From the NCBI GenBank assembly GCA_903928045.1, contig CAIYPH010000490.1, positions 1 through 16,084 on the forward strand: a stretch of 16,084 bases of DNA, in the 5' to 3' direction. Below are positions 5,413 through 12,289 of this stretch, in pieces. Under the pieces are notes generated by a model, which was given only the letters and a program-made list of their open reading frames with translations, ran no database searches and was not told the DNA's origin. Position 1 is the stretch's first letter, and each line of letters opens with the position of its first letter. This DNA comes from an uncultured Rhodospirillales bacterium. Lineage in GTDB: Bacteria > Pseudomonadota > Alphaproteobacteria > Acetobacterales > Acetobacteraceae. Position numbers and translations under genes: made by a program.

Positions 5413-6384
5413 ATGGAACGCCTCGACGCCTTCATGGCCCGGGCCAATGCGGCCTATTACGCGAGGCATGACCCCTTCGCCGATTTCACCACTTCGCCGG
5501 AGATTTCCCAGGCGTTCGGCGAGGTGCTTGGGTTGTGGGCGGCGGTGACGTGGCAGGCGATGGGCAGCCCTATGCGCGTTCTGCTGGCGGAGGCCGGGCC
5601 GGGGCGTGGGACGCTGATGGCGGATGCGCTGCGGGCGATTGGTCGCATGGTGCCGGATTTCGCGGCTTCGCTCTCCGTGCATCTGGTGGAGACGTCGCCC
5701 GCCCTGCGGGCCGAGCAGGCGGCGCGGATTGCGGGTGCGACGTGGCATGACGATATCGCCAGCCTGCCCGCGGGGCCGCTGCTGCTGCTTGCCAATGAGT
5801 TCCTCGATGCCTTGCCGATCCGCCAGTTTCGCCGCAGGGGCGCGGGCTGGACGGAGCATTTTGTTGCCGATGGGGCGCTGGTCGAAGTAGCCGCCGAGGC
5901 GCCGGGGCTGGCGGCCGGAGACGGCGAGATCGTCGAGCGCTGCGATGTGGGGCATGCGATCGTCGGCGGGCTGGCCGCGCGGATTGCCTGTGATGGCGGG
6001 GCGGCGCTGTTCATCGACTATGGGCCGGAGCACTCCGCCCCCGGCGACAGTCTCCAGGCGCTGCGCAATGGCGAGCCTGCCGATCCTTTGGCCGATCCGG
6101 GAATGGCCGACCTTACCGCGCATGTTGATTTCGCCGGGTTGGCGGCGACCGCGCGGCAGGCGGGGGCCGTGGTGCAGGGGCCGGTGCCGCAGGGCGTGTT
6201 TCTCACCCGCCTCGGCTTCGTGCAGCGCAGCGGGGCGCTCGCCCGCTCCCGCCCGCCGGCCGGGGCGTCGGCCATCATGCAGGCGGCGAGCCGGCTGATC
6301 GAGCCGCATGCGATGGGGCGGCTGTTCAAAGCCATGGCGGTTTGCCACCCTGGGCTTCCACCTTTACCGGGATTTTCCGCATGA
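5413..6384 (+). CDS. NDUFAF7/MidA-type SAM-dependent methyltransferase
   Basis: This encodes 323 residues of the COG1565 family. The mitochondrial member NDUFAF7 dimethylates an arginine of a complex I subunit during assembly; the bacterial role is thought to be similar but is not settled. Visible marks are DPFADFTTSPEISQAFGE (20-37), the SAM loop AEAGPGRGT (59-67), HLVETSP (90-96), NEFLDALP (128-135), FIDYG (200-204) and LTAHVDF (234-240). Two oddities: the usual DPFGxxGDF motif is shortened to DPFADF, and the N-terminus is short, with an in-frame TGA directly before the ATG at 5413. The gene starts 27 nt after lgt, and its stop overlaps the pgeF start in ATGA. The family call is firm; the target protein is inference. 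Confidence 0.88.
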   Translation: MERLDAFMARANAAYYARHDPFADFTTSPEISQAFGEVLGLWAAVTWQAMGSPMRVLLAEAGPGRGTLMADALRAIGRMVPDFAASLSVHLVETSPALRAEQAARIAGATWHDDIASLPAGPLLLLANEFLDALPIRQFRRRGAGWTEHFVADGALVEVAAEAPGLAAGDGEIVERCDVGHAIVGGLAARIACDGGAALFIDYGPEHSAPGDSLQALRNGEPADPLADPGMADLTAHVDFAGLAATARQAGAVVQGPVPQGVFLTRLGFVQRSGALARSRPPAGASAIMQAASRLIEPHAMGRLFKAMAVCHPGLPPLPGFSA

Positions 6385-7139
6385 GCATCGCCACCGTCGA
6401 GGCCGGCCTGAAAGTCCCGCACGGTTTTTTCACGCGCGCCGGCGGCGTGTCCGAAGGGCCCTTCGCCAGCCTTAATTGCAGCCTCTCGGGCGCCGATGCG
6501 CGCGACGCGGTGCTGGAAAACCGCGCCCGCGCCGCCCGCCATCTCGGCGCCGACCCTGCCATGCTGGTTGGGCTCACCCAGGTGCACGGGCCGGATGTCG
6601 CCACCGTCGAGACCGCCTGGCGCCCCGGCGAGGGGCCACGGGCGGATGCGATGGTGACGGATCGGCCGGGCATCGCGCTCGGCATCGTCACCGCCGATTG
6701 CGCCCCGGTGCTGTTCGCCGATGAAGCGGCGGGGGTGATCGGAGCCGCTCATGCCGGCTGGCGCGGCGCGGTGGATGGCGTGCTGGAGGCGACGCTTGCC
6801 GCGATGGTCGCGCTCGGCGCCCGCGTGGATCGCATCGCCACCGCCGTCGGCCCCTGCATCGGCCAGGCGAGCTACGAGGTGACGGCGAGCCTGCGCGACC
6901 CCGTGCTGGCGCGCGATGCCGCCAATGCGCGCTTCTTCGCGCCGGGGGTGGATGACGCGCACTGGCAGTTCGATCTCGCCGGCTACTGCGTGCATCGCCT
7001 TGGCGCCGCCGGGGTGGCCTCTGCCATCGCGACCGGGCAGGACACGCTGGCCGAGCCCGCCCGCTTCTTCAGCCATCGTCGCCGCACGCTGGCCAAGGCC
7101 GGCCCGATCGGCCACCAGATCTCGGTGATCACGCTATGA
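6381..7139 (+). CDS. pgeF: Peptidoglycan editing factor PgeF (DUF152/YfiH/LACC1 family)
   Basis: This encodes 252 residues of the YfiH/LACC1 fold. E. coli PgeF removes wrongly made UDP-MurNAc precursors carrying L-Ser in place of L-Ala, keeping peptidoglycan composition correct; mammalian LACC1 acts on purine nucleosides, so names such as polyphenol oxidase also occur in databases. The zinc site is clear: H69 in TQVHG, C107 in TADCAP and H124 in AHAGWRG. FFTRAGGVSEG near the N-terminus and VGPCIGQASYEV (156-167) are also typical. I use the ATG at 6381, which overlaps the methyltransferase stop in ATGA; an upstream in-frame ATG at 6342 would add 13 residues unlike the family. The stop overlaps the next start in ATGA, so the genes are likely coupled in translation. 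Confidence 0.92.
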   Translation: MSIATVEAGLKVPHGFFTRAGGVSEGPFASLNCSLSGADARDAVLENRARAARHLGADPAMLVGLTQVHGPDVATVETAWRPGEGPRADAMVTDRPGIALGIVTADCAPVLFADEAAGVIGAAHAGWRGAVDGVLEATLAAMVALGARVDRIATAVGPCIGQASYEVTASLRDPVLARDAANARFFAPGVDDAHWQFDLAGYCVHRLGAAGVASAIATGQDTLAEPARFFSHRRRTLAKAGPIGHQISVITL

Positions 7140-7993
7140 TGCGCATTGTCGTGACCCTCCTGGCGCTGCTCGGGCTGGCTGCTTGCGGCGAACTGCCGCG
7201 GCCCTTCGCCGGCAATCTGGGTGGGGAGGCCCAGCACCTCGCCGAGCCGCCGCCGGTGCGCCTGATCGTGCCGGTTCCCCGCAACATCTTCCTGCCTGAG
7301 GGACCCTCGGCCGATCTTGCCCGGGTACTGGCGGAGAACCTGCTCGATGTCGAGGTGCCGGCCGCCATCGGCGTGCCCAAGCGGGGCGATTGGCGGCTGG
7401 TGATCGAGGCCGACCATCGCGGGAGCGACGTCGTGCCGACCTACCGGGTCATCGACCCCGCCGGCGAGCAGCGCGGTATCACCGAGGGATTGCCGGTTCC
7501 CACCGAGCTTTGGGTGAACAACCCGCCGCTGCGACGTATTTCCGGCGAGGCGACGCCCCGAGTCGTGTCGCTCCTCAACCGCATCGAGGCGGCACGCCGC
7601 CAGTCCGACCCGAACAGCCTGCAGAACCGTGCGCCCAGGCTTCTCGTCACCGAGGTGACCGGCGCGCCGGGCGACGGCAATGTCACGCTCGCCCGCCTGG
7701 TCAAAGTGGAACTGGTGAAAGCCGGACAGGAGTTGCAGGACGAGGCCAAGGGCGCCGACTTCACGTTGACCGCCCAGGTTAGCGTCGTGCCAGCCGGCGC
7801 GGGGAAGCAACGCGTTGAAATCCAATGGATCATCAACGACGCCAAAGGGTCGGAGGCGGGACGCGTGGTCCAGCTGAACGAAATCCCGGCCGGCATGCTC
7901 GACCGCTACTGGGGCGATGTTGCCCTTGTCGTGGCCAAGGAGGCGGCCGGCGGGGTGCGGGATGTCATCGCCAACCGAGTCGCGGCGAAATAG
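7136..7993 (+). CDS. Putative outer-membrane lipoprotein of unknown function
   Basis: This encodes 285 residues. The N-terminus is a lipoprotein signal: MMRIVVTLLALLGLAACGE, with the lipobox LAAC and the modified cysteine at C17. Glycine at +2 gives no inner-membrane retention signal under the Asp+2 rule known from enterobacteria, so outer-membrane sorting is the better guess. The mature part is a soluble alpha/beta protein without a motif I can name; the C-terminal half has a strand-rich stretch (ADFTLTAQVSVVPAGAGKQ, then VEIQWIINDAKG) and a terminal helix. It overlaps pgeF by 4 nt and so belongs to the lgt operon: the protein is an expected substrate of the Lgt made from the same message. 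No function is claimed. Confidence 0.8.
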   Translation: MMRIVVTLLALLGLAACGELPRPFAGNLGGEAQHLAEPPPVRLIVPVPRNIFLPEGPSADLARVLAENLLDVEVPAAIGVPKRGDWRLVIEADHRGSDVVPTYRVIDPAGEQRGITEGLPVPTELWVNNPPLRRISGEATPRVVSLLNRIEAARRQSDPNSLQNRAPRLLVTEVTGAPGDGNVTLARLVKVELVKAGQELQDEAKGADFTLTAQVSVVPAGAGKQRVEIQWIINDAKGSEAGRVVQLNEIPAGMLDRYWGDVALVVAKEAAGGVRDVIANRVAAK

Positions 7994-8134
7994 CGGATTG
8001 CTTCGCCCGATTTGATGACGCTTCGTGGACTCTCCCGCCCCACGTTGCTAGAAGGCGCCCGACACCGCGCACCTGACCTCCCCGCCCCGCCCCCGACGCC
8101 GCCGCCTGGCATCGCCCAACCAGGAAAGCCGCCG

Positions 8135-9067
8135 ATGAAGATCGTCGCCTGCAACAGCAACCGCCCCCTCGCCGAGGCGGTAGCGGCCGCACTCAATCTG
8201 CCGCTGACCCGGGCTTCCGTCCGCCGGTTCGCCGATATGGAGGTGTTCGTGGAACTCCACGAGAACATCCGCGGCGAGGACGTGTTTGTCGTCCAGTCGA
8301 CGTCGTATCCGGCCAACGACAATCTGATGGAACTGCTGATCACCTTCGATGCGCTGAAACGCGCCTCGGCCCGGCGGATCACCGCGGTCATCCCCTATTT
8401 CGGCTATGCGCGGCAGGACCGCAAAAGCGGTGGCCGCACCCCGATCAGCGCCAAGCTGGTGGCCAACCTCATCACCGAGGCCGGCGCCGACCGCGTGTTG
8501 ACGATGGATCTCCACGCCGGCCAGATCCAGGGCTTCTTCGATATCCCCGTGGACGACCTCCGCGCCGCGCCCCTGTTTGCGCGGCATATCCAGGAGAACT
8601 ACGCGGGGCGCGATATCATGATCGTCTCGCCGGACGTCGGCGGCGTGGTTCGTGCCCGGGCGCTGGCGACCCGGCTCAACATCGATCTCGCGATCATCGA
8701 CAAGCGGCGCGAGCGGGCCGGGATTTCCGAGGTGATGAACGTGATCGGCGAAGTCGCCGGGCGGGATTGCATCCTGCTCGATGACATCGTCGATTCCGGC
8801 GGCACGCTGTGCAACGCGGCCGCCGCCCTGATCGAGCGGGGCGCCAAGTCGGCCTCGGTCTACACCACCCATGGCGTGCTCTCCGGCGGCGCGGTGGCCC
8901 GCATCGCCGCGAGCCCGATCGAGATGCTCACCATCACCGACAGCATCCTGGCCACCGAGGCGGTGCGTCTGGCCTCCAACATCCGCCAGGTCACCATCGC
9001 GCCGCTGATCGCCGAAGCGATGCGGCGGATCAACGATGAAAGCTCGGTCAGCTCGCTGTTCGACTGA
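8135..9067 (+). CDS. prs: Ribose-phosphate pyrophosphokinase (PRPP synthase)
   Basis: This encodes 310 residues. Prs transfers pyrophosphate from ATP to ribose 5-phosphate to make PRPP for purine, pyrimidine, histidine, tryptophan and NAD synthesis, in the cytoplasm. The length is that of class I enzymes. Marks seen are [10 protein letters not shown] (88-97), [14 protein letters not shown] (125-138), and the PRPP-binding loop [10 protein letters not shown] (216-225). I chose the ATG at 8135 because AGGAAAG lies 6 nt upstream and residue 1 onwards matches the family ([16 protein letters not shown]); an earlier in-frame ATG at 8012 would add 41 proline-rich residues that are not typical. The 141 nt upstream of 8135 hold no clear promoter or terminator. 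The next gene follows after 16 nt. Confidence 0.95.
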   Translation: MKIVACNSNRPLAEAVAAALNLPLTRASVRRFADMEVFVELHENIRGEDVFVVQSTSYPANDNLMELLITFDALKRASARRITAVIPYFGYARQDRKSGGRTPISAKLVANLITEAGADRVLTMDLHAGQIQGFFDIPVDDLRAAPLFARHIQENYAGRDIMIVSPDVGGVVRARALATRLNIDLAIIDKRRERAGISEVMNVIGEVAGRDCILLDDIVDSGGTLCNAAAALIERGAKSASVYTTHGVLSGGAVARIAASPIEMLTITDSILATEAVRLASNIRQVTIAPLIAEAMRRINDESSVSSLFD

Positions 9068-9070
9068 CGC

Positions 9071-9076
9071 AAGGAA
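9071..9076 (+). promoter_or_regulatory. Shine-Dalgarno site that points to a TTG start
   Basis: AAGGAA here is followed by 7 nt and an in-frame TTG at 9084. An ATG further upstream (9036) lies inside prs and has no such site. Confidence 0.6.
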
Positions 9077-9083
9077 CCCTGCT

Positions 9084-9638
9084 TTGCCCCTCATCCAACG
9101 CGCCTTCTGGTTCCTCCGCCATGGGGAGACCGACTGGAATGCCCAGGGCCTCTCCCAGGGCAATGTCGATATCCCCCTGAACGAGACCGGCCGTGCGCAG
9201 GCCGTCGCGGCGGCCGGCATGCTGCGCAATCGCGGCATCGCCACCATCGTCGCCTCCCCCCTCTCGCGGGCGCATGACACGGCGCTCGCTGTGGCGGCCA
9301 CCACCGGGCTGCCGGTCCAGCTCGAAGAGGGCCTGCGCGAAGTCTCCTTCGGCGCCCAGGAAGGCCAGCCGATGTCCCAGTGGTTCAATGACTGGGTGGC
9401 GGGCAGCTACACACCGGATGACGCCGAAAGCTTCGCCGATCTGCGCGCCCGGGCGATCGCGGCGATCAACCGCTCGCTCGACCTCACCGCCCCCGTGCTG
9501 ATCGTCGCCCATGGCGCGCTGTTCCGCGCGCTGCGGGCCGAGATGGGGCTCGAACCCAACGTCCGCACCCCCAACGCGATGCCGTTCTTCTGCCGGCCCG
9601 GCGCGCCGTGGGAGCTGATCCCGGCGTCCGATCTCTAG
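9084..9638 (+). CDS. Histidine phosphatase family protein (phosphoglycerate-mutase-like)
   Basis: This encodes 184 residues if translation starts at TTG 9084. The branch-1 histidine phosphatase motif LRHGETDWN (11-19) has the phosphorylated H13, with S61-R62, E86 and H143 (IVAHGALFRAL) as the other active-site parts. Such enzymes remove phosphate from small molecules, and the substrate cannot be told here. The TTG start rests on AAGGAA 7 nt upstream and on the fact that the motif normally sits near residue 10; the ATG at 9036 would add 16 residues overlapping prs in another frame. It lies 16 nt after prs, so it is probably co-transcribed. Its stop shares CTAG with the stop of the convergent gene. 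Confidence 0.85.
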   Translation: MPLIQRAFWFLRHGETDWNAQGLSQGNVDIPLNETGRAQAVAAAGMLRNRGIATIVASPLSRAHDTALAVAATTGLPVQLEEGLREVSFGAQEGQPMSQWFNDWVAGSYTPDDAESFADLRARAIAAINRSLDLTAPVLIVAHGALFRALRAEMGLEPNVRTPNAMPFFCRPGAPWELIPASDL

Positions 9639-10849
9639 GCCGAGCGCTTCCGCGTGACGTCTGCGCGGCCGAGGAACTCCGGCCGCAGCGCGAGCCCAAG
9701 CCCTGGCCCCGCCATCGGGTAGAGCATTCCCTGCTTGATCCGCGGCAGGTCGGTCACAACCTCCCCGTACCAGCCTCTCGTGTATGCCCGCACCGTCTCC
9801 TGGATCATCGCGTTGCGCGCGCTGAGCGAGAGATGCGTGCCGGCGACGAACCCCACCGGCCCCGTGCAGTCATGCGGCGCGATGGGGATCTGCCAGGAAT
9901 CGGCCAGCGCGATAATCTTCTGCGCCTCGGAAATCCCCCCGCACCATCCGGCATCGAAGGACACCACCCCCACCGCCCGCTGCTCCAGCAGGCGGCGGAA
10001 ACTCTCCTTCGGCGCCGTGGTCTCCGACGCGAGGATGGGAATACGGGTGAAACGCGCCAGTTCCGCCAGCCCCTCGGCATCATCCATGCGGACCGGGTCC
10101 TCAAACCAGGTGGGTTCCAGCGGCTCCAGCGCACGGAAAATCCGCTTGGCGCTCTCGATGTCCCACATCGAATGCAGCTCGACCATCAGGTCCATCTGCC
10201 GTCCCACCGCCTCGCGGATCAGCCGGAACGGCCGCACAGCCTCCTCGATCTGCGCGGTGGTGATCGACATCCGCCCATTCGCCTCGGCGGCATAATCGAA
10301 CGGCCAGATCTTCATCCCCGTGATGCCCTCGGAGAGCAGGTCCCGCGCCAGCTCGGCTGGGCGCTCCATGAAGCCGCGCAGATCGTCGTAAAGTTCGGTG
10401 CGGGGGCGCTCGGCCGTCTCGGCATCGAGCCCGAACCAGCGGTCGATTGAACTGCGGGACTTAGTCACGTAATGCGGCCCGGCGCAGGTGTTGTAGATGC
10501 GGATGCGATCCCGCGCGAGGCCGCCGAGCAGGCGATGAATGGGCATGCCCGCCTGCTGTCCCATGAGGTCCCACAACGCGATATCCACCGCCGAAGCCGC
10601 CCGCATCTCGACCCCCGATGAGGCGTAGCCGACGGGCGTTCGCATTAATTGCGTGCTGATCTGCCCGATCCGCGTGGCATCCGCGCCGAGCAGCATCGGC
10701 GCCGCCACCTCATGCAAATGGGTCTCCACCGCGGCCGGGTAGAAGAACGTCTCGCCGAGGCCGATCAGGCCGTTGTCGGTCTCGATGTGGACCCAAACGA
10801 GGTTGTCATGGAAGTCGGCGCGGATGGTTTCGAGTGCGGTGATGCGCAT
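9635..10849 (-). CDS. Enolase-superfamily sugar-acid dehydratase (mandelate racemase/MLE family)
   Basis: This encodes 404 residues with the N-terminal capping domain and C-terminal barrel of the mandelate racemase/muconate-lactonizing group. The metal ligands are E224, E250 and E276, spaced 26 and 26. H226 and H326 stand where D-galactonate dehydratase has its catalytic histidines (+2 from the first ligand, +50 from the third). KIWPFD at 180-185 is also typical. This spacing favours an acid-sugar dehydratase over a racemase; the first ligand is Glu instead of the Asp of that enzyme. The exact sugar acid cannot be told. A purine-rich AAGGGGG lies about 10 nt upstream of the ATG at 10849. It follows the toxin gene by 18 nt on the same strand, and its stop overlaps the histidine phosphatase stop in CTAG. 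Confidence 0.85.
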   Translation of the reverse strand: MRITALETIRADFHDNLVWVHIETDNGLIGLGETFFYPAAVETHLHEVAAPMLLGADATRIGQISTQLMRTPVGYASSGVEMRAASAVDIALWDLMGQQAGMPIHRLLGGLARDRIRIYNTCAGPHYVTKSRSSIDRWFGLDAETAERPRTELYDDLRGFMERPAELARDLLSEGITGMKIWPFDYAAEANGRMSITTAQIEEAVRPFRLIREAVGRQMDLMVELHSMWDIESAKRIFRALEPLEPTWFEDPVRMDDAEGLAELARFTRIPILASETTAPKESFRRLLEQRAVGVVSFDAGWCGGISEAQKIIALADSWQIPIAPHDCTGPVGFVAGTHLSLSARNAMIQETVRAYTRGWYGEVVTDLPRIKQGMLYPMAGPGLGLALRPEFLGRADVTRKRSA

Positions 10850-10867
10850 GGGTCAGCGGCCCCCTTC

Positions 10868-11164
10868 CTAGGACTCCGGCGTCTGCCGGGACGTATGCCG
10901 GGACGTATGCCGAAAATGGACGATTTCTATGGTGCTGACCGACACCCGATACACCAGCTTGTAGGGGTATCGAACCATTGGGATGGCTCGCAAATCTGCC
11001 CGGCCGGGGATCGGATGGCCGGAGAGCGGCCAATCGCTGATGCGTGCAATCATGGCAGCGAAGTGCCGGCGGAAGTCGGCGAGCGTGGAAGGGAATTCGC
11101 GTTGGGTCAGGGCAAGAGCGGCTTCGATATCCCGCCTTGCCCTTGCCGAATAGATCAGGCTCAT
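10868..11164 (-). CDS. RelE/ParE-family toxin
   Basis: This encodes 98 residues (MSLIYSARARRDIEAALALT...) of the RelE/ParE fold: an N-terminal strand, two helices with RRDIEAALALTQREFP and FRRHFAAMIARIS, and the C-terminal sheet with GRADLRAIPMVRYPYKLVYR and IEIVHFRHTSR. RelE-type members cut mRNA on ribosomes, while ParE-type members poison gyrase; the sequence alone does not decide between them. The ATG at 11164 overlaps the antitoxin stop in ATGA, which is why I prefer it to an ATG three codons earlier. The C-terminus ends in a duplicated RHTS block from a 12-bp tandem repeat, and the gene stops 18 nt before the dehydratase start. The call as a toxin is firm in context. Confidence 0.85.
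   Translation of the reverse strand: MSLIYSARARRDIEAALALTQREFPSTLADFRRHFAAMIARISDWPLSGHPIPGRADLRAIPMVRYPYKLVYRVSVSTIEIVHFRHTSRHTSRQTPES
10885..10908. repeat. 12-bp tandem duplication in the toxin 3' end
   Basis: GCCGGGACGTAT occurs twice in a row (10885-10896 and 10897-10908). On the coding (minus) strand it duplicates four codons in frame and gives the repeated RHTS near the toxin's C-terminus. Confidence 0.85.
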
Positions 11165-11397
11165 CCCTGGCAATAGCGATCGAACAGCGCCTCGATTTCT
11201 TCCGGCCGGACGACTCGTCCCGCCGCGATATCGGCGAGTCCTTCATCAATCGCGGCAAGTTCGTCGGGCGTGACACGCGCGGACCCACCCCGTAACCCCG
11301 CATCCATCTCGGCCGCAATCTCCGCGAGCTCGGCCTGCAAATGCTCCGGCCAGTCGGCAGCGAGCTGCATCACCCGGTCCAACGCGGCGTTGCCCAT
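11161..11397 (-). CDS. Antitoxin of the RelE/ParE-type module
   Basis: This encodes 78 acidic residues starting MGNAALDRVMQLAADWPEHL. It has helical N-terminal and central parts (LAEIAAEMDAGLRGGSARVT, then PDELAAIDEGLADIAAGRVV) and a short tail ending LFDRYCQG, like the small antitoxins paired with RelE/ParE toxins. It should bind and neutralise the toxin and, like its relatives, may repress its own promoter. I chose the ATG at 11397 because AGGAG lies 7 nt upstream; a GTG directly before it (11400) is possible but too close to that site. The stop overlaps the toxin ATG, and the gene begins 31 nt after the amidohydrolase stop. Confidence 0.82.
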   Translation of the reverse strand: MGNAALDRVMQLAADWPEHLQAELAEIAAEMDAGLRGGSARVTPDELAAIDEGLADIAAGRVVRPEEIEALFDRYCQG

Positions 11398-11424
11398 CAC
11401 ACGGCTCCTGTTCAGCGGTTCCAG

Positions 11425-11433
11425 ATTATCACA
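11425..11433 (-). promoter_or_regulatory. Candidate extended -10 promoter for the toxin-antitoxin pair
   Basis: The minus strand reads TGTGATAAT, an extended -10 element (TGn plus GATAAT, 5 of 6 consensus bases), with no clear -35. It overlaps the TGA of the amidohydrolase gene. Transcription from here would start near 11418 and leave a leader of about 20 nt that contains the antitoxin's AGGAG. Confidence 0.4.
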
Positions 11434-12289
11434 GCGTCAACCCGCCATGCCACCAATGTGCAAAGGGGTCGGCATGGATGATGCTGTCCATCGTCACCTG
11501 CGAGACGCGCGGCAGGTTGGTGCCCTCCACCTGGTGGTTGATATTGCGCAGCCCCTCGATCGACTCCTCCACCCCCGCATAGGGAAAATCGGTACCGAAG
11601 TAGATCTTGTTGCGGTCGTGAATGGTGTATTCCTGGGCGCAAATCAGGATGTTGTAGTACTGCCACGGCCGGTAATGCAGCGCCGAGACCTCGCAATACA
11701 CATTGGGCTGCTTGCGGGCGATGACGATGCATTCCTCGTACCAGGGGTGCCCCATATGGGCCATGATCATCTTCAGCTCGGGATGCCTGAGCGCGATCTC
11801 CTCGACATAGATCGGCCGCCCGAAATCCACCGGCGCATTGCGGGCATAGGTGGTGCCCATATGCATGGTGAGCGGCAAATTGTGCCGGATACAGAATTTA
11901 TAGAATGGCTCCATCCGCGGATCGAGCAGCGAAACCCCGTTATAGATCGGCCCGAACTTCACGCCCTTCAGCTTGAGGTCGATCACCGCGTGTTCCAGCA
12001 GGTCCATCGCATCGGCCCGGCGCGGGTCGAGCGCCGCGAAGCCGACGAACTTGCCGGGATACTTCGCCACCGTCGCCGCGGTGATCTCGTCATCGCCATC
12101 GATGCCGGAGCTGTCGTGGTAGCGCAGCGAGAACAGGATCGCCTTGTCCACCCCGGCCATCCCCTGGAACACCGTCTCCGGGTCGGCCTTCAGCGGCGGC
12201 GCGCCGGGGCGGAAGAACTTGGTCTCGTTCTTCAGCAGCGGCAGAACGTGGCGGTCCTCATAGACGTTGACGTGGCAATCGACGATCAT
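11429..12289 (-). CDS. Amidohydrolase-family (amidohydrolase_2 type) hydrolase or decarboxylase
   Basis: This encodes 286 residues of the metal-dependent TIM-barrel amidohydrolase group that contains ACMSD, gamma-resorcylate decarboxylase and 4-oxalomesaconate hydratase (LigJ). Visible parts are the first strand MIVDCHVNVYE, LPLTMHMGTT (H143), MIMAHMGHPWYEE (H178) and YFGTDFPYAG (D234). The first-strand motif is H6-x-N8 where most relatives have HxH, so one metal ligand is changed. The ATG at 12289 overlaps the stop of the RraA-family gene in ATGA, which fixes the start; a longer in-frame reading from 12661 lies inside that gene. Coupling to an aldolase-like protein suggests successive steps on one substrate, but the reaction is not known. 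Confidence 0.8.
   Translation of the reverse strand: MIVDCHVNVYEDRHVLPLLKNETKFFRPGAPPLKADPETVFQGMAGVDKAILFSLRYHDSSGIDGDDEITAATVAKYPGKFVGFAALDPRRADAMDLLEHAVIDLKLKGVKFGPIYNGVSLLDPRMEPFYKFCIRHNLPLTMHMGTTYARNAPVDFGRPIYVEEIALRHPELKMIMAHMGHPWYEECIVIARKQPNVYCEVSALHYRPWQYYNILICAQEYTIHDRNKIYFGTDFPYAGVEESIEGLRNINHQVEGTNLPRVSQVTMDSIIHADPFAHWWHGGLTL

Noticed and set aside
4462..6348. Minus-strand reading frame of 628 residues opposite lgt and the methyltransferase
   Set aside because: Both sense-strand genes have clear catalytic motifs; the antisense product is low in complexity.
8012..8134. Upstream in-frame extension of prs (41 residues)
   Set aside because: Proline-rich, unlike the family, and without a ribosome site; AGGAAAG supports the start at 8135.
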